From assembly GCF_023147505.1 (NCBI RefSeq), contig NZ_JAHXPB010000003.1, positions 1 to 64,000 on the forward strand: 64,000 nt of DNA, written 5' to 3'. The number at the start of each line of letters is the position of its first letter. Within the stretch, counting starts at the first letter, position 1. Positions 54,891-64,000 of this stretch are shown piece by piece. The DNA comes from Brevundimonas sp. EYE_349. Lineage in GTDB: Bacteria > Pseudomonadota > Alphaproteobacteria > Caulobacterales > Caulobacteraceae. Position numbers and translations under genes: made by a program. A model generated the notes under the pieces. The model ran no database searches. It saw only the letters and a list, made by a program, of their open reading frames with translations, and was not told where the DNA came from.

Positions 54891-57269
54891 TTGCGCGACG
54901 CGGAGCGGCGGGAACATGGGCGAGGGCGGCGCGCGTCCGACCGCGCCCCTGGCGCGCCCGCCTGGCTGCGCATCGGCGTGCTGGTCGCCGCCCTTCTGTC
55001 CACGGGCTTTGGGCTTCTGGCGTCTCGTGAAATCAGTCGGCCAGCGCGCGAGGCGGATCGACTGACGGCCGAGAACCTGATGCTGAACGCCGGCCTGGCC
55101 GCCAGCCGCATCGAGGTCCTGACGCGCGCGGCCGACGCGGGCCTGACCGCAGCCGCCGCCGCCGCAGGCCGCCCCGCCGTGGAAATGATCGATGCCGCAC
55201 GTCGCGCGGCGCCGGATGTCGGCTTCACCCTGATCGGGCCGGACGAAACGGTGCTAGCCCAGGCGGGCGACGGCGCCCTGCCCGCCGCCTCGGCCCTGAC
55301 CCCAGCCGGTCGTCTGGAGGCGCGCATCACCGCGCCGCTGGCCGAGGCGAAGGGCGTGCGGATCGTCTCGCCCGCCGGCGTGGTTCTGGCGTCGCCCCGC
55401 GCCGCCGAGATCGGCCAGCCGATCCGCGCCCTGATCGGCGCGGACATCGCGACGCTTGCGCCCCTGACCGCGCCCGCCCCCCTGTCCATCGGCGGCCAAA
55501 ACCGGCTGACGGCGACGGCGCGCGCGGGGGCGCAGGGCCCCTATGTCGTGGCGGTGTCAGACGATGCGACGGCGGGGATGATGGACGACGCCTGGCTGAT
55601 CGGCGCGCCGCTGCTGCTGGGTCTGGCGGTCATAGGTCTGTTCGGCCTTTACGGCCTGCGCCGCAATCGCCAGCACCGCGAGCGGATCGCCACCGAAAAG
55701 CGGTTCCGCATCGCCGTGGAGGCCGCGCGGTGCGGCGTGTGGGAGTGGGATCTGGCCAGGAACGAGGTGTCCCTGTCCGACTATATGGCGACCCTTTTGG
55801 GCTTCTCACGCGGGGGCGCGGCCGAGGCGGAGGAGGTGATCGCCCGCGTCCATCCCCGTTTCCACGAGGATTTCCGCCACGCCCTGCGCCAGGCGGCGGC
55901 CTATGGCGCGTTCGAGATCACCTTCCCCGTACCCGGCGCGGACGGGCGCACGCGCTGGATCGACGCGCGAGGCCAGGCGCGCGGCCCGCGCGGCGACACA
56001 GGCTTTACGGCCATTCTGGGCGTGGCGCTGGACATCACCGAGGCCCGTCGCGCCAGGGCCGCCGCCCAGGCCGCCGAGAGCCGCCTGCGCGACGGGGTGG
56101 AAAGCATTTCCGAGGCCTTCGTCCTGTTCGACCGTCAAGGTCGGCTGATCCTGTGGAACCAGGCGTTCGAGGACGCCTTCGGCTTTGGGCGCGGCGTCGT
56201 GCGGCGCGGGGCGCTGAAGGACGAGTTGAACCGCATCGCCGCCCTGGCCATCAAGGCCGAGCATCCGCCGGCCGGCGGCCGGGCGGGGCTGCGCGAGGTC
56301 GAACTGCACGACGGGCGCTGGCTGCAGCTGTCGGAACGTTTCACCTCCGAGGGCGGCTCGGTCGTCACCGCCGCCGACATCACCGCCATCAAGCGCGAGG
56401 AGGCCGAGCGCCGTCGCGCCGCCGACGACCTGCGCGCCACGGTCGATCAATTGGAATCCAGCCAGGAGAAGCTGTCGCTGCTGGCCCGCAAATACGAGGT
56501 CGCCATGACCCGGGCCGAGGCCGCCAACCAGGCCAAGTCCGAGTTCCTGGCGAACATGAGCCACGAGTTGCGGACCCCGCTGAACGCCATCAACGGTTTC
56601 TCGGAGATCATGGCCAGCGAGCTGTTCGGGCCGCTGAACGAGAAATACAAGGGCTACGCCGCCGACATCCTGAAATCGGGCCAGCATCTGCTCAGCCTGA
56701 TCAACGACGTCTTGGACATGGCCAAGATCGAGGCCGGCAAGATGACCCTGCACTATGAGGCCGTGTCGTTGCAGGCGGTGTGCGAGGACGCGGTGCGCCT
56801 GATGCGCGGCAAGGTGCAGGACGCGGGGCTGACGATCGCGGTCGAGGCCGACGACCTGCCCGACATCGAGGCCGATCAGCGCGGCGTCAAACAGGTGATG
56901 CTGAACCTGATCTCCAACGCGGTGAAGTTCACGCCCGAGGGCGGGTCCATCGTCGTGTCGCTGCAACCGTTCCAGGGACCGGCGGGCGAGGGGCGCGTCC
57001 GCGTCGCCTGCGCCGACACCGGCATCGGCATCGCGCCCGAGGACCTGGTGCGCCTGGCGCGCCCGTTCGAACAGGTCGAGGGCCAGCATTCCAAGACCAC
57101 CCAAGGCACCGGCCTGGGCCTTGCCCTGACCAAGTCCCTGATCGAAATGCACGGCGGTCAGCTGAGCATGGAAAGCCAGCCGGGCGTCGGCACCGTGGTC
57201 AGCTTCGACCTGCCGGTGAAACGCCCCGATCAGACGGTGCAGCCGATCCGGGCGGCGTTCGCGGCTTAG
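54891..57269 (+). CDS. PAS-containing sensor histidine kinase, PleC-like
   Basis: From the TTG at 54891 (GGGAGGGG four bases upstream; a TTG 18 bases earlier is also possible), 792 residues. Membrane helix 1 ([20 protein letters not shown]) and helix 2 near 233-255 frame a periplasmic sensor domain. Two PAS domains follow ([39 protein letters not shown]), then a coiled linker. HisKA with [14 protein letters not shown] has phospho-His 558, and [19 protein letters not shown] resembles PleC/DivJ kinases. The ATPase has N box [14 protein letters not shown] and G boxes [10 protein letters not shown] and [11 protein letters not shown]. The cognate regulator is elsewhere. Confidence 0.92.
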   Translation: MRDAERREHGRGRRASDRAPGAPAWLRIGVLVAALLSTGFGLLASREISRPAREADRLTAENLMLNAGLAASRIEVLTRAADAGLTAAAAAAGRPAVEMIDAARRAAPDVGFTLIGPDETVLAQAGDGALPAASALTPAGRLEARITAPLAEAKGVRIVSPAGVVLASPRAAEIGQPIRALIGADIATLAPLTAPAPLSIGGQNRLTATARAGAQGPYVVAVSDDATAGMMDDAWLIGAPLLLGLAVIGLFGLYGLRRNRQHRERIATEKRFRIAVEAARCGVWEWDLARNEVSLSDYMATLLGFSRGGAAEAEEVIARVHPRFHEDFRHALRQAAAYGAFEITFPVPGADGRTRWIDARGQARGPRGDTGFTAILGVALDITEARRARAAAQAAESRLRDGVESISEAFVLFDRQGRLILWNQAFEDAFGFGRGVVRRGALKDELNRIAALAIKAEHPPAGGRAGLREVELHDGRWLQLSERFTSEGGSVVTAADITAIKREEAERRRAADDLRATVDQLESSQEKLSLLARKYEVAMTRAEAANQAKSEFLANMSHELRTPLNAINGFSEIMASELFGPLNEKYKGYAADILKSGQHLLSLINDVLDMAKIEAGKMTLHYEAVSLQAVCEDAVRLMRGKVQDAGLTIAVEADDLPDIEADQRGVKQVMLNLISNAVKFTPEGGSIVVSLQPFQGPAGEGRVRVACADTGIGIAPEDLVRLARPFEQVEGQHSKTTQGTGLGLALTKSLIEMHGGQLSMESQPGVGTVVSFDLPVKRPDQTVQPIRAAFAA

Positions 57270-57430
57270 GGCGTTTCTCCATCGAAGCAGGGATTATCTA
57301 GCTTCAAAAAGGCCAATTGTGACGTAGGGCATGCGAAAAACTTATCCCCAAACAACCTCACCCTTCGCAACCACAAGTTTACAATAGCTGTGCGATCTGC
57401 ATCGCCGCATTGATAACTGGAAAACGCTGC

Positions 57431-57904
57431 ATGACTGTCGATTGGTCGACTACCACGGATTGGGTTCAAGCTGTTGGAAGCATAGCTGCGGTTTGGGCAG
57501 CATTTGCAATTTTCTCCCGACAAAACAGAGAGCATATCGCCCGAGAGAAAGATGCTGCCGAAGCAAAGATTACCGCTGTTCGCGCCGTGCTAACACGCTC
57601 CTATGAAGCTGTCAGGCGAGCGCATTCTAAAATGACGCGGAACGCTAAGGCGACGTTCGCCCTCGGGAATGTCAGCGCCACCGAAGAAGACTTAGACGAG
57701 TGCATTGATCTGCTCTGCAATGTCCCATTGTTCGAAATGCCTAGTACCGACCTCGTGACACGAGTGATGGACGCCAGGTACTGGTTGATCACCGCCCGTC
57801 GACGAACTGAGAAGGTGCGTCAAACCCTTGAGAAAGGCACTTCGATGGATAAGGATCTCTACAAGGTCCCGCTTGAACACCTGACCAAAGCCGCGGACTT
57901 CTGA
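57431..57904 (+). CDS. Hypothetical membrane-anchored protein of foreign composition
   Basis: The ATG at 57431 starts MTVDWSTTTDWVQAVGSIAA and one membrane helix (VGSIAAVWAAFAIF), followed by a basic, helical cytoplasmic domain of about 125 residues (AREKDAAEAKITAVRAVLTR, LDECIDLLCNVPLFEMPSTD). GC content and codon use are clearly lower than neighbours, with AGA, ATA and TTA-type codons, as is the 160-base leader. This suggests recent transfer. The layout resembles small anchored proteins found in defence loci, but no partner is present. Not recognised. Confidence 0.6.
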   Translation: MTVDWSTTTDWVQAVGSIAAVWAAFAIFSRQNREHIAREKDAAEAKITAVRAVLTRSYEAVRRAHSKMTRNAKATFALGNVSATEEDLDECIDLLCNVPLFEMPSTDLVTRVMDARYWLITARRRTEKVRQTLEKGTSMDKDLYKVPLEHLTKAADF

Positions 57905-57910
57905 GGCGCT

Positions 57911-59098
57911 TTAAACCAACTCCACGCCCATCGCTGTCGCTTCGCCGCCCCCGATGCAGAGGGCGGCCATGCCTTTGGTCTTGCCGTGGGCCTTCAGGGC
58001 GGACAGGAGGGTGGTCAGGACGCGGGCGCCCGATGCGCCGAGCGGGTGGCCCAGGGCGCAGGCGCCGCCGTTGACGTTGATCTTGTCGTGGGGGATGCCC
58101 AGTTCCTGCATGGCGATCATCGGCACGATGGCGAAGGCTTCGTTGACTTCCCACAGATCGACGTCGTCGGCGGTCCAGCCCGCCTTCTTCAGCGCCTTCT
58201 GCAGGGCGAAGACCGGGGCGGTGGTGAACAGGTGCGGTTCGTGGGCGTGGGCCGCCTGGCTCACCACGCGGGCGACGGGCGTCAGGCCCAGGGCCTCGGC
58301 CGTCGACTGGCGCATCATGACCAGGGCGGCGGCGCCGTCCGAGATCGAGGCGGCGGAAGCGGCGGTGATGGTGCCGTCCTTGCCGAAGGCGGGCTTCAGA
58401 TTGGGGATCTTGGACGGGTCGGACTTGGTCGGCTGTTCGTCGCGGTCGACGGTGATCGGACCTTTGCGGGTCTTGACCTCGACCGGCGCGATCTCGGCGT
58501 TGAAATCGCCGGAATCCTGCGCCCGCTTGGCGCGTCCGGCGCTTTCGATGGCGTAGGCGTCCTGCTGCTCGCGCGTGAACTGATAGACCTTGGCCGTGTC
58601 CTCGGCGAACTGACCCATCAGCTTGCCGGGGGTGTAGGCGTCCTCCAGCCCGTCCAGATACATGCTGTCGGAAATGACGTCGTGGCCGATGCGCGCGCCG
58701 CCGCGGTGCTTCTGCATCAGATAGGGGGCGTTGGTCATGGACTCCATGCCGCCCGCCACGATGACGTCTGCGGAACCGGCGGCCAGGGCGTCATGCGCCA
58801 TCATCGCCGCCTGCATCCCTGAACCGCACATCTTGTTGATGGTGGTCGCCTCAGCCGAGACGGGCAGGCCCGCGCCCATGCCCGCCTGGCGCGCCGGGGC
58901 CTGGCCCAGACCGGCGGGCAGGACGCAGCCCATGATGATCTGCTCGACCTTGGCGGCGTCCAGACCGGCCCGCTCCAGCGCCGCCTTCACCGCTGCGGCG
59001 CCCAGGTCGGTGGACTTGGCGTCCGACAGCGCGCCCTGAAAACCGCCCATCGGGGTGCGGGCGTAGGAGACGATGACGACGGGATCGGCGGACGACAT
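57911..59098 (-). CDS. Acetyl-CoA C-acetyltransferase (thiolase II)
   Basis: A 395-residue thiolase: nucleophile Cys91 in TINKMCGSGMQAAM, the GHPLGASGAR His near 350, ALCIGGGEATAMG with the second Cys near 380, and an N-terminal YARTPMGGFQGAL. It condenses or cleaves acetoacetyl-CoA. No phbB/phaC gene is adjacent, so polyhydroxybutyrate versus degradation is open. Confidence 0.95.
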   Translation of the reverse strand: MSSADPVVIVSYARTPMGGFQGALSDAKSTDLGAAAVKAALERAGLDAAKVEQIIMGCVLPAGLGQAPARQAGMGAGLPVSAEATTINKMCGSGMQAAMMAHDALAAGSADVIVAGGMESMTNAPYLMQKHRGGARIGHDVISDSMYLDGLEDAYTPGKLMGQFAEDTAKVYQFTREQQDAYAIESAGRAKRAQDSGDFNAEIAPVEVKTRKGPITVDRDEQPTKSDPSKIPNLKPAFGKDGTITAASAASISDGAAALVMMRQSTAEALGLTPVARVVSQAAHAHEPHLFTTAPVFALQKALKKAGWTADDVDLWEVNEAFAIVPMIAMQELGIPHDKINVNGGACALGHPLGASGARVLTTLLSALKAHGKTKGMAALCIGGGEATAMGVELV

Positions 59099-59146
59099 GG
59101 CGGTTTCCTGTTTAATCTTGGAAAGACAGATAGCGAACCGACCGGA

Positions 59147-60109
59147 TCAGGAGAAGTGCAGTCGGCGATACTTGCCCCGGAAATAAAGCAGCGGGTCGCG
59201 GCGCGGTTCGAACCGGGCGCGGGTGACGCGGCCGATGAAGACCAGATGGTCGCCCGCCTCTACGATCTGGTCGGTGGCGCATTCGAAACTGGCCAAGGCG
59301 CCCGACAGAATGGGGGCGCCGGTGTCCCAGGCCTCCCACGCCACGTCCTGGAACCGGTCGCCGGGGCGCGCGAAGGCGCCCGACGTCGGTTGCTGGCCGA
59401 TGTGCAGGACATTGATGGCGAAATGCGCCGCCTGGCGGAACCGCTCCACATTGGCGGACGACCGGGCCAGGCAGAAGAGGATCAGCGGCGGGTCCAGCGA
59501 CACCGAGGAGAAGGAGTTGGCCGTCAGGCCGATGGGCTGCCCCTCCTCGTCCAAGGTCGTGACCACCGTCACCCCCGTCGCGAAACAGCCCAGTGCGTCC
59601 CGCAGGGTGCGCGGGTCGGACCCGGCGTGATAGTGCAGCGCCTCGCGCGGGGCATGACGTTCCAGAAAGCCGATCAGGGCGTCTTCCGCCTCGCTGGTGT
59701 CAGCGCCGTCGTCGCGGGCCATGAGCCGAACGGGCAGGTCGAGCGCCGCAGGGTCCGGTGGCGACTGCACCGGCGCATCGGAGGCCGAGATCACCAGACA
59801 ACTGGCCAGGGCCGCGCCGGTGACCTGCAGCGCCGGGATCACGGACGGCAAGCTGGCCTCGGCGCAGATCAGGGCGGGGCGGGACGGCAAATCGGTCAAG
59901 AGGCGCCGAAGCTGGCCCGTCGGATCGTCCGCCCTATCGAAGGCGGGGGCGATCAGGACGTGGCGGCCGGCCTCCGTCAGCGCACGCACCGACCGCCGCC
60001 AGTCGCCGAACAGGGCGTCGGGCCGACCGATCAGCAGCACGATGGGATCCTCGGGATCGCCCCAGCTTTCGACGTCCTGGCCCCCGATGCGGGGCGGCGA
60101 TTGGGTCAT
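59147..60109 (-). CDS. Flavin reductase fused to a degenerate alpha/beta-hydrolase-like domain
   Basis: A 320-residue protein. Residues from about 160 form a flavin reductase-like domain (LRDALGCFATGVTVVTTLDE, IGLTANSFSSVSLDPPLILF, AHFAINVLHIGQQPTSGAFA, HLVFIGRVTRARFEPRRDPL). Residues 1-155 read like an alpha/beta hydrolase (DPIVLLIGRPDALFGDW, RALTEAGRHVLIAPAFDRAD) but the nucleophile elbow region (ALICAEASLPSVIPAL) has no G-x-S-x-G. The first part may be structural or bind the flavin partner oxygenase. The thiolase gene follows on the same strand. Confidence 0.78.
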   Translation of the reverse strand: MTQSPPRIGGQDVESWGDPEDPIVLLIGRPDALFGDWRRSVRALTEAGRHVLIAPAFDRADDPTGQLRRLLTDLPSRPALICAEASLPSVIPALQVTGAALASCLVISASDAPVQSPPDPAALDLPVRLMARDDGADTSEAEDALIGFLERHAPREALHYHAGSDPRTLRDALGCFATGVTVVTTLDEEGQPIGLTANSFSSVSLDPPLILFCLARSSANVERFRQAAHFAINVLHIGQQPTSGAFARPGDRFQDVAWEAWDTGAPILSGALASFECATDQIVEAGDHLVFIGRVTRARFEPRRDPLLYFRGKYRRLHFS

Positions 60110-60257
60110 GGCGTCAGAACGGTCCGGTCACGGGGGCAACGGCCTCTCATAAGGGAAGTGGACGGGTCGATGCTAGCGGCGGCGGCCGGTTCGGCGGCAA
60201 CCAAGCGCGCCGACCGTCGTTCTTTCGGCTCGAAACAGAACACGAAGGCTATCTATC

Positions 60258-61148
60258 ATGACCTCTCCCCGCACCGTTCCGACCCGTCTGGCGCTGGCCG
60301 GCGCCACCGCCCTGGGCCTGACGCTGACGGCCGGCGCCGCCTCGGCCCAGACCCCGACCAATCAGGATCGACTGGGGGCCGTCGTCGGCGCCCTGTTCGG
60401 CGACCGGCTGGGCTTATCGGCCATGGACCAGGCCTGGCTGCGCGGCGGTCGGCCCTTACGTGACGGCCAGACGCAGTTCACCGGCCGGGTGGATGCTGGC
60501 GTCCGCGCCGGAACCGTGTCCGCCTCGGCCGCCACGCGGTTGAGGGCCGACTACACCGCCCTGGTCGATCTGGAGAATCGCTACGCCGCCGACGGCATTT
60601 CGGCCCAGGAACGCGCCGATCTGAACGCGCGCTACACCGCCCTGACCCAGACGCTGGACTCGGGCGCGGCGGGCTATGGCGACGTCAGCACAGTCGCGGA
60701 AGGCCGCGCCGCCTTCGACGCGCGGGTCGACGCCGCCGTCACGGCGCGCCGCATCACGCGCACCGAGGCCACGCGCCTGAAGGCCGATTATCAGGCGCTT
60801 ATCCAGGTCGAGAACCGCTATAAGGCCGACGGCTCGATCAATGCGACGGAGCGCGCCGATCTGGACGCGCGCCTGGATGCGCTGGACCTGCGCGTCGGCG
60901 ACGGCCCGGCCGGCCAGACGCCGACCACCGCCCTGCCCGCCCGCACCCGCCTGGCGAACCTGGAAGCCAGCGTGACGACGGCCGAACGCGCCGGCGCCGT
61001 CACCCGCGCCGACGCGGCCGACATCCGGGTTGAACTGGGCGACCTGACGCGTCTGGAAGCCGCCTACAGCCGCACCAGCCCGTCCTCGGACGACACCGCC
61101 TATCTGACCCGCCGCATCGGCGATTTGGAAAGCCGCGTCCGCCGCTGA
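60258..61148 (+). CDS. Exported protein with three helical tandem repeats
   Basis: A 296-residue protein with a signal peptide ending ASAQ (about 30). Three repeats of about 65 residues share VDAxV, a basic helix (ATRLKADYQALIQVENRY), ADG and ERADLDAR, for example SINATERADLDARLDAL. Helix-loop segments of the ADGxIxxxERADL type resemble EF-hand-like loops, so divalent metal binding is possible. The third repeat is the most diverged. Not recognised otherwise. It stands alone after a GAAGG site. Confidence 0.72.
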   Translation: MTSPRTVPTRLALAGATALGLTLTAGAASAQTPTNQDRLGAVVGALFGDRLGLSAMDQAWLRGGRPLRDGQTQFTGRVDAGVRAGTVSASAATRLRADYTALVDLENRYAADGISAQERADLNARYTALTQTLDSGAAGYGDVSTVAEGRAAFDARVDAAVTARRITRTEATRLKADYQALIQVENRYKADGSINATERADLDARLDALDLRVGDGPAGQTPTTALPARTRLANLEASVTTAERAGAVTRADAADIRVELGDLTRLEAAYSRTSPSSDDTAYLTRRIGDLESRVRR

Positions 61149-61158
61149 TCGAAGACGT

Positions 61159-61188
61159 CGCCCCGGGCCGGATGATCGGCCTGGGGCG
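61159..61188. terminator. Stem-loop between convergent genes
   Basis: CGCCCCGGGCCG, loop of six, CGGCCTGGGGCG: a 12-bp stem with one G-T pair, ten bases past the repeat-protein stop and five before the epimerase stop on the other strand. Suited to end both transcripts. Confidence 0.75.
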
Positions 61189-61193
61189 TGGCG

Positions 61194-62057
61194 TCAGACC
61201 GCTTCGGCCCGAACCTGCATGACCAGCGACAAGGTCTGTCCCGGCGCCAGAACGGTCAGGCCATGGTCCTCGTCCCTCGGGGCGTTGTGAGCGTCGGGAC
61301 GGTGGGTGACAGGTTCCACGCATACGAAGTCGGCCACGACCGGGGCGTAAACCTGCACCCATCGCGCCGGGGCTTCGGACGATAGGATGATGCGCCGGTC
61401 GGCGCCGCTCAGGACGGCGGCGCCGTCCCACCCCGCATAGGCATGATCCACAAAGGACGCGGCCTTCAAGGCCCGCCCCCCGGACCAATCGGCGACCGCG
61501 CCCGGCTGGACCAGACGATGCGGTATCGCCCGGTCGTCGGTCGCCCAGACTCCGGTGGCGTTCAGCGTCAGAACCGCATCGGCGGATCGATGGAAATAGG
61601 GGTGCAGGCCCAGGCCCGCCGGCATCGCCTCGTCGCCCGTATTGATGATGGTCAGGGTGATCGTCAGCCCGTCCGGCGCCAGCGAAACATGCTGATGCGC
61701 GCGCCACGGCCAGGGCCAGCCCTCAGGATCGCCCGGCCACTCCAGCTCCATCTCGACCGCTTCTGGCGTCTGGCGCGTCACGGTCCATGATGAAAGCCAC
61801 CCGTCCCCATGCAGGGCGTGCGGGGCGAACCGCTCCAGCGGGGTCAGCCGGACGGACCGGCCGCCGAACGCAAAGCGGCCGTCCGCGATCCGGTTGGCGT
61901 AGGGGACCAGAGGAAAACAGGCCGTCTGCAGAATGTCTTCGCCCGCGTCCGGCGTCGGCCGAAATACCGGACGGCCCAGCCAATCCAGACTGAGCATCGC
62001 CCCGCCTCGTTCCGGCGCCACGGTCGCGCGCCAGTCCCCGGCCTGAAGGACGATCAC
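61194..62057 (-). CDS. Aldose 1-epimerase family protein
   Basis: A 287-residue galactose mutarotase-like protein starting at GTG, overlapping the lactonase stop by four bases. It shows LVPYANRIADGRFAFGGRSV, HALHGDGWLSSW (catalytic His), LGLHPYFHRSADAVL (second His) and VCVEPVTHRPDAHN (Glu and terminal His). It interconverts sugar anomers, feeding the sugar dehydrogenase/lactonase route encoded upstream. Confidence 0.88.
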   Translation of the reverse strand: MIVLQAGDWRATVAPERGGAMLSLDWLGRPVFRPTPDAGEDILQTACFPLVPYANRIADGRFAFGGRSVRLTPLERFAPHALHGDGWLSSWTVTRQTPEAVEMELEWPGDPEGWPWPWRAHQHVSLAPDGLTITLTIINTGDEAMPAGLGLHPYFHRSADAVLTLNATGVWATDDRAIPHRLVQPGAVADWSGGRALKAASFVDHAYAGWDGAAVLSGADRRIILSSEAPARWVQVYAPVVADFVCVEPVTHRPDAHNAPRDEDHGLTVLAPGQTLSLVMQVRAEAV

Positions 62058-62914
62058 AGGCGTATCCGATGGAGCGCCAGGCCGGGCGTCTCGACCCGGA
62101 CGTGATAAAGCCCGCCCAGGGTCGGTTGTTCGGCGCGCTTGTCCGCATTCCCCAGCCAGGCCGTGGTCATATAGAGGTCGCGCAGGTCAGGCCCGCCAAA
62201 GGCCGCCTTGGTCACCGTCTGAACCGGCGCTTCGATCTTGGCCAGAGGCGCGCCGTCGGGCGCGAAACGCGCCACGCCCCAGCCGTTGAACAGGCCGACA
62301 TGCAGCACCCCGTCGGCGTCCATGCTAGGTCCGTCGGCATAGCCGTCCTCGGTCATGGCGAAGACGCGGCGGTTAGACAGGGCGCCCGCCTCATGATCGA
62401 ACGCCAAAATCGTCTTCTTCACCGTGTCGTGGTGATAGAGGGTTCGGGCGTCCGGGCTGAGGCAGGGGCCGTTGGTGACGCCATAGCCGTCGTCGTGGCG
62501 CGTCAACTCGCCCCGGAACCAGCGATAGAGGGCCCCGCTCTCGACCTGTTCGCTGTCGTCCATCGAACCGAACCACAGCGAGCCGTCGGGCGCCACGAAG
62601 CCGTCGTTCAGCCGGTTCTGCGGTCGGTCCTCTTCCACCGGCTGAAAGCGCGAGAAATCGCCTTCGTCGGGATGGAAGCGATACAGGCCGCCACGCACGC
62701 CGCAGACCAGCGACCCGTCCTCGGCCGGCAGGGCGAATCCGGTCTGGTCAGGCGTGTCCCAGGACCGCTTTTCGCCCGTCGTCGGCGTATAGCGGTGCAG
62801 CTTGCGGCCCTTGATATCGACGAACCACAACACCTGGCGCTCGACATCCCAGACCGGGCCTTCGCCCAGTTCCGCCTGGAGATCCCAGACAAGTTCGGGC
62901 ATGCTGCTGCTCAT
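62054..62914 (-). CDS. SMP-30/gluconolactonase family sugar lactonase (xylono/arabinono-type)
   Basis: A 286-residue six-bladed propeller: Glu in ELGEGPVWD near 15, Asn in QNRLNDGFVAPDGSLWFG near 103, Asn in YGVTNGPCLSPDARTLYHHD and Asp in DGPSMDADGVLHVGLFNGWG near 196, the metal and catalytic set of the family. It hydrolyses an aldonolactone to the acid. The dehydratase gene upstream and the epimerase downstream fix it in a pentose or hexose acid pathway like Caulobacter xylC-xylD. Confidence 0.9.
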   Translation of the reverse strand: MSSSMPELVWDLQAELGEGPVWDVERQVLWFVDIKGRKLHRYTPTTGEKRSWDTPDQTGFALPAEDGSLVCGVRGGLYRFHPDEGDFSRFQPVEEDRPQNRLNDGFVAPDGSLWFGSMDDSEQVESGALYRWFRGELTRHDDGYGVTNGPCLSPDARTLYHHDTVKKTILAFDHEAGALSNRRVFAMTEDGYADGPSMDADGVLHVGLFNGWGVARFAPDGAPLAKIEAPVQTVTKAAFGGPDLRDLYMTTAWLGNADKRAEQPTLGGLYHVRVETPGLALHRIRL

Positions 62915-62969
62915 TGGCTTGGAAACTCCATCGTTCGCGCCGGTCGAAGCACGAGACGTCGACGTCGGT

Positions 62970-64000
62970 TTAGTGGTTGTCGCGCGGCAGGCCCAGGGTG
63001 TCGACGATGCGGTGGTATTTGACGGCGGGTTCCAGCACAGCGCCGGTCTCCAGTTGTCCGACCACGGCGCGCTGCATCTCCTGCCAGGGCGTCTGGGAGG
63101 CGGGATAGCTGTAGCCGCCCGCCGCCTCGAACGCCTGGCGACGTTCGGCCAGTTCCTGATCCGAGATCAGGATGTCGGCGCGACCCGTGTTCAGGTCGAT
63201 GCGCACCCGGTCGCCGGTCTTCAACAGGGCGATGTTGCCCCCAGCCGCTGCTTCGGGCGAGGCGTTCAGGATGGAAGGGGAGCCGGAGGTGCCCGACTGA
63301 CGCCCGTCGCCGATACAGGCCAGGGCGCTGACGCCCTTTTTGATCAGATAGGCCGGCGGCCGCATGTTCACGACCTCGGCCGCACCCGGATAGCCGATGG
63401 GACCAGCGCCGCGCATGAAGAGCAGGGTCTGCTCTGTGACGCCCAGGCTCTCGTCGTCGATGCGGTGGTGGTAATCCTCTGGCCCGTCGAACACCACGGC
63501 GGGGCCTTCGAAGGCGTTCGGGTCTTCGGGATTGGACAGATAGCGTTCGCGGAACTCGGGCGAGATCACGCTCAGCTTCATGATGGCCGAGTTGAACAGG
63601 TTTCCGCTGAAGACGACGAAGCCGGCGTCAGTCTTGATCGGGGCGTCGAAGGTCTTGATGACGTCGGGCAGGACGATCTCGGCGCCCTTGCAGTTTTCGC
63701 CCATGGTCTTGCCGGTGACGGTCAGGGCGTCTTCGCGGATCAGTCCCTGTTTCATCAGTTCCGACACCACCGCCGGCACGCCGCCGGCGTGGAAATAGTC
63801 CTCGCCCAGATATTCGCCGGCGGGCTGGAGGTTGACCAGCAGCGGCACGTGCAGCCCCTCGGTCTGCCAGTCCTGCAGCGGCACGTCGACGTGGGCGTGG
63901 CGGGCCAGGGCGGTGAGATGGATCGGGGCGTTGGTGGAGCCGCCGATGGCGGAGTTGACAACGATGGCGTTGTGGAAGGCGTCCTTCGTCAGGATGTCGG
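62970..64000 (-). CDS. IlvD/Edd-family sugar-acid dehydratase (pentonate type), partial at window edge
   Basis: The gene runs off the right edge; only about 343 C-terminal residues are seen. IVVNSAIGGSTNAPIHLTAL, TGKTMGENCKGAEI, GAGPIGYPGAAEVV and SALACIGDGRQSGTSGSPSI are hallmarks, and the NSAIGGSTNAPIH variant is closer to pentonate dehydratases (XylD, arabonate) than to IlvD. It uses an iron-sulfur cluster and Mg to remove water from an aldonate, giving a 2-keto-3-deoxy acid. First visible gene of the operon with lactonase and epimerase. Confidence 0.9.
   Translation of the reverse strand, partial: DILTKDAFHNAIVVNSAIGGSTNAPIHLTALARHAHVDVPLQDWQTEGLHVPLLVNLQPAGEYLGEDYFHAGGVPAVVSELMKQGLIREDALTVTGKTMGENCKGAEIVLPDVIKTFDAPIKTDAGFVVFSGNLFNSAIMKLSVISPEFRERYLSNPEDPNAFEGPAVVFDGPEDYHHRIDDESLGVTEQTLLFMRGAGPIGYPGAAEVVNMRPPAYLIKKGVSALACIGDGRQSGTSGSPSILNASPEAAAGGNIALLKTGDRVRIDLNTGRADILISDQELAERRQAFEAAGGYSYPASQTPWQEMQRAVVGQLETGAVLEPAVKYHRIVDTLGLPRDNH

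Overview
The window reads as a GC-rich alphaproteobacterium of the Caulobacterales, most like Brevundimonas. This is inferred from overall protein character: a PleC-like sensor kinase, TonB-dependent transport, a pentonate dehydratase/lactonase operon, and dense high-GC coding with ATGA gene overlaps. No rRNA or tRNA gene and no CRISPR array was seen, so the genus is not proven.

Bases 1-8660 are an insertion-sequence graveyard around a metabolic cassette. An IS5-family transposase end (1-126) and an IS3-family element with an A6G frameshift site (501-1761) sit beside a 5'-truncated IS6-family element (1763-2399). A second, complete IS6-like element (7852-8660) lies 5.45 kb away in inverted orientation. 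Between the two lies a four-gene minus-strand set: a TonB-dependent receptor, a phosphodiester glycosidase lipoprotein, a glycerophosphodiester phosphodiesterase and a CE12-like SGNH esterase. The three enzyme genes overlap by ATGA, which suggests coordinated uptake and breakdown of an esterified or phosphodiester-linked glycan. Just right of the second IS are two identical-half-site palindromes over a strong promoter whose original target gene is gone (8701-8763).

Bases 10.9-26.8 kb are the remains of an integrative conjugative element with a trb-type (MPF-T) type IV secretion operon. trbK, trbL, trbF, trbG, trbI, a DUF2274 gene and a LysR gene are intact in the usual order. The front is collapsed by deletions that made chimeric genes: ParB N-terminus fused in frame to TraG C-terminus (10935-12743), and TrbB N-terminus fused in frame to TrbE (13356-15110). 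That second product then runs out of frame into a trbJ lacking its start codon. trbC, trbD, the relaxase and the integrase are not in the window. Cargo is a UvrA2-like ABC ATPase coupled to a short-chain dehydrogenase, with a divergent WYL regulator. The right edge is an AT-rich stretch followed by the last 54 codons of radC, so the element appears to sit in radC.

From 26.8 kb to the end is ordinary chromosome. Groups include BolA with a CGFS glutaredoxin; two paralogous small lipoproteins around an old yellow enzyme and a MHYT-PAS-GGDEF-EAL protein; rpsD; superoxide dismutase; a formaldehyde detoxification set (frmA, fghA) in which a VapBC-type toxin-antitoxin pair overlaps fghA; a class III sirtuin; an OmpA-like lipoprotein; a CPA2 antiporter; a VWA protein; a PleC-like kinase; thiolase; and a sugar-acid operon (dehydratase, lactonase, aldose epimerase) leaving the window at the right edge.
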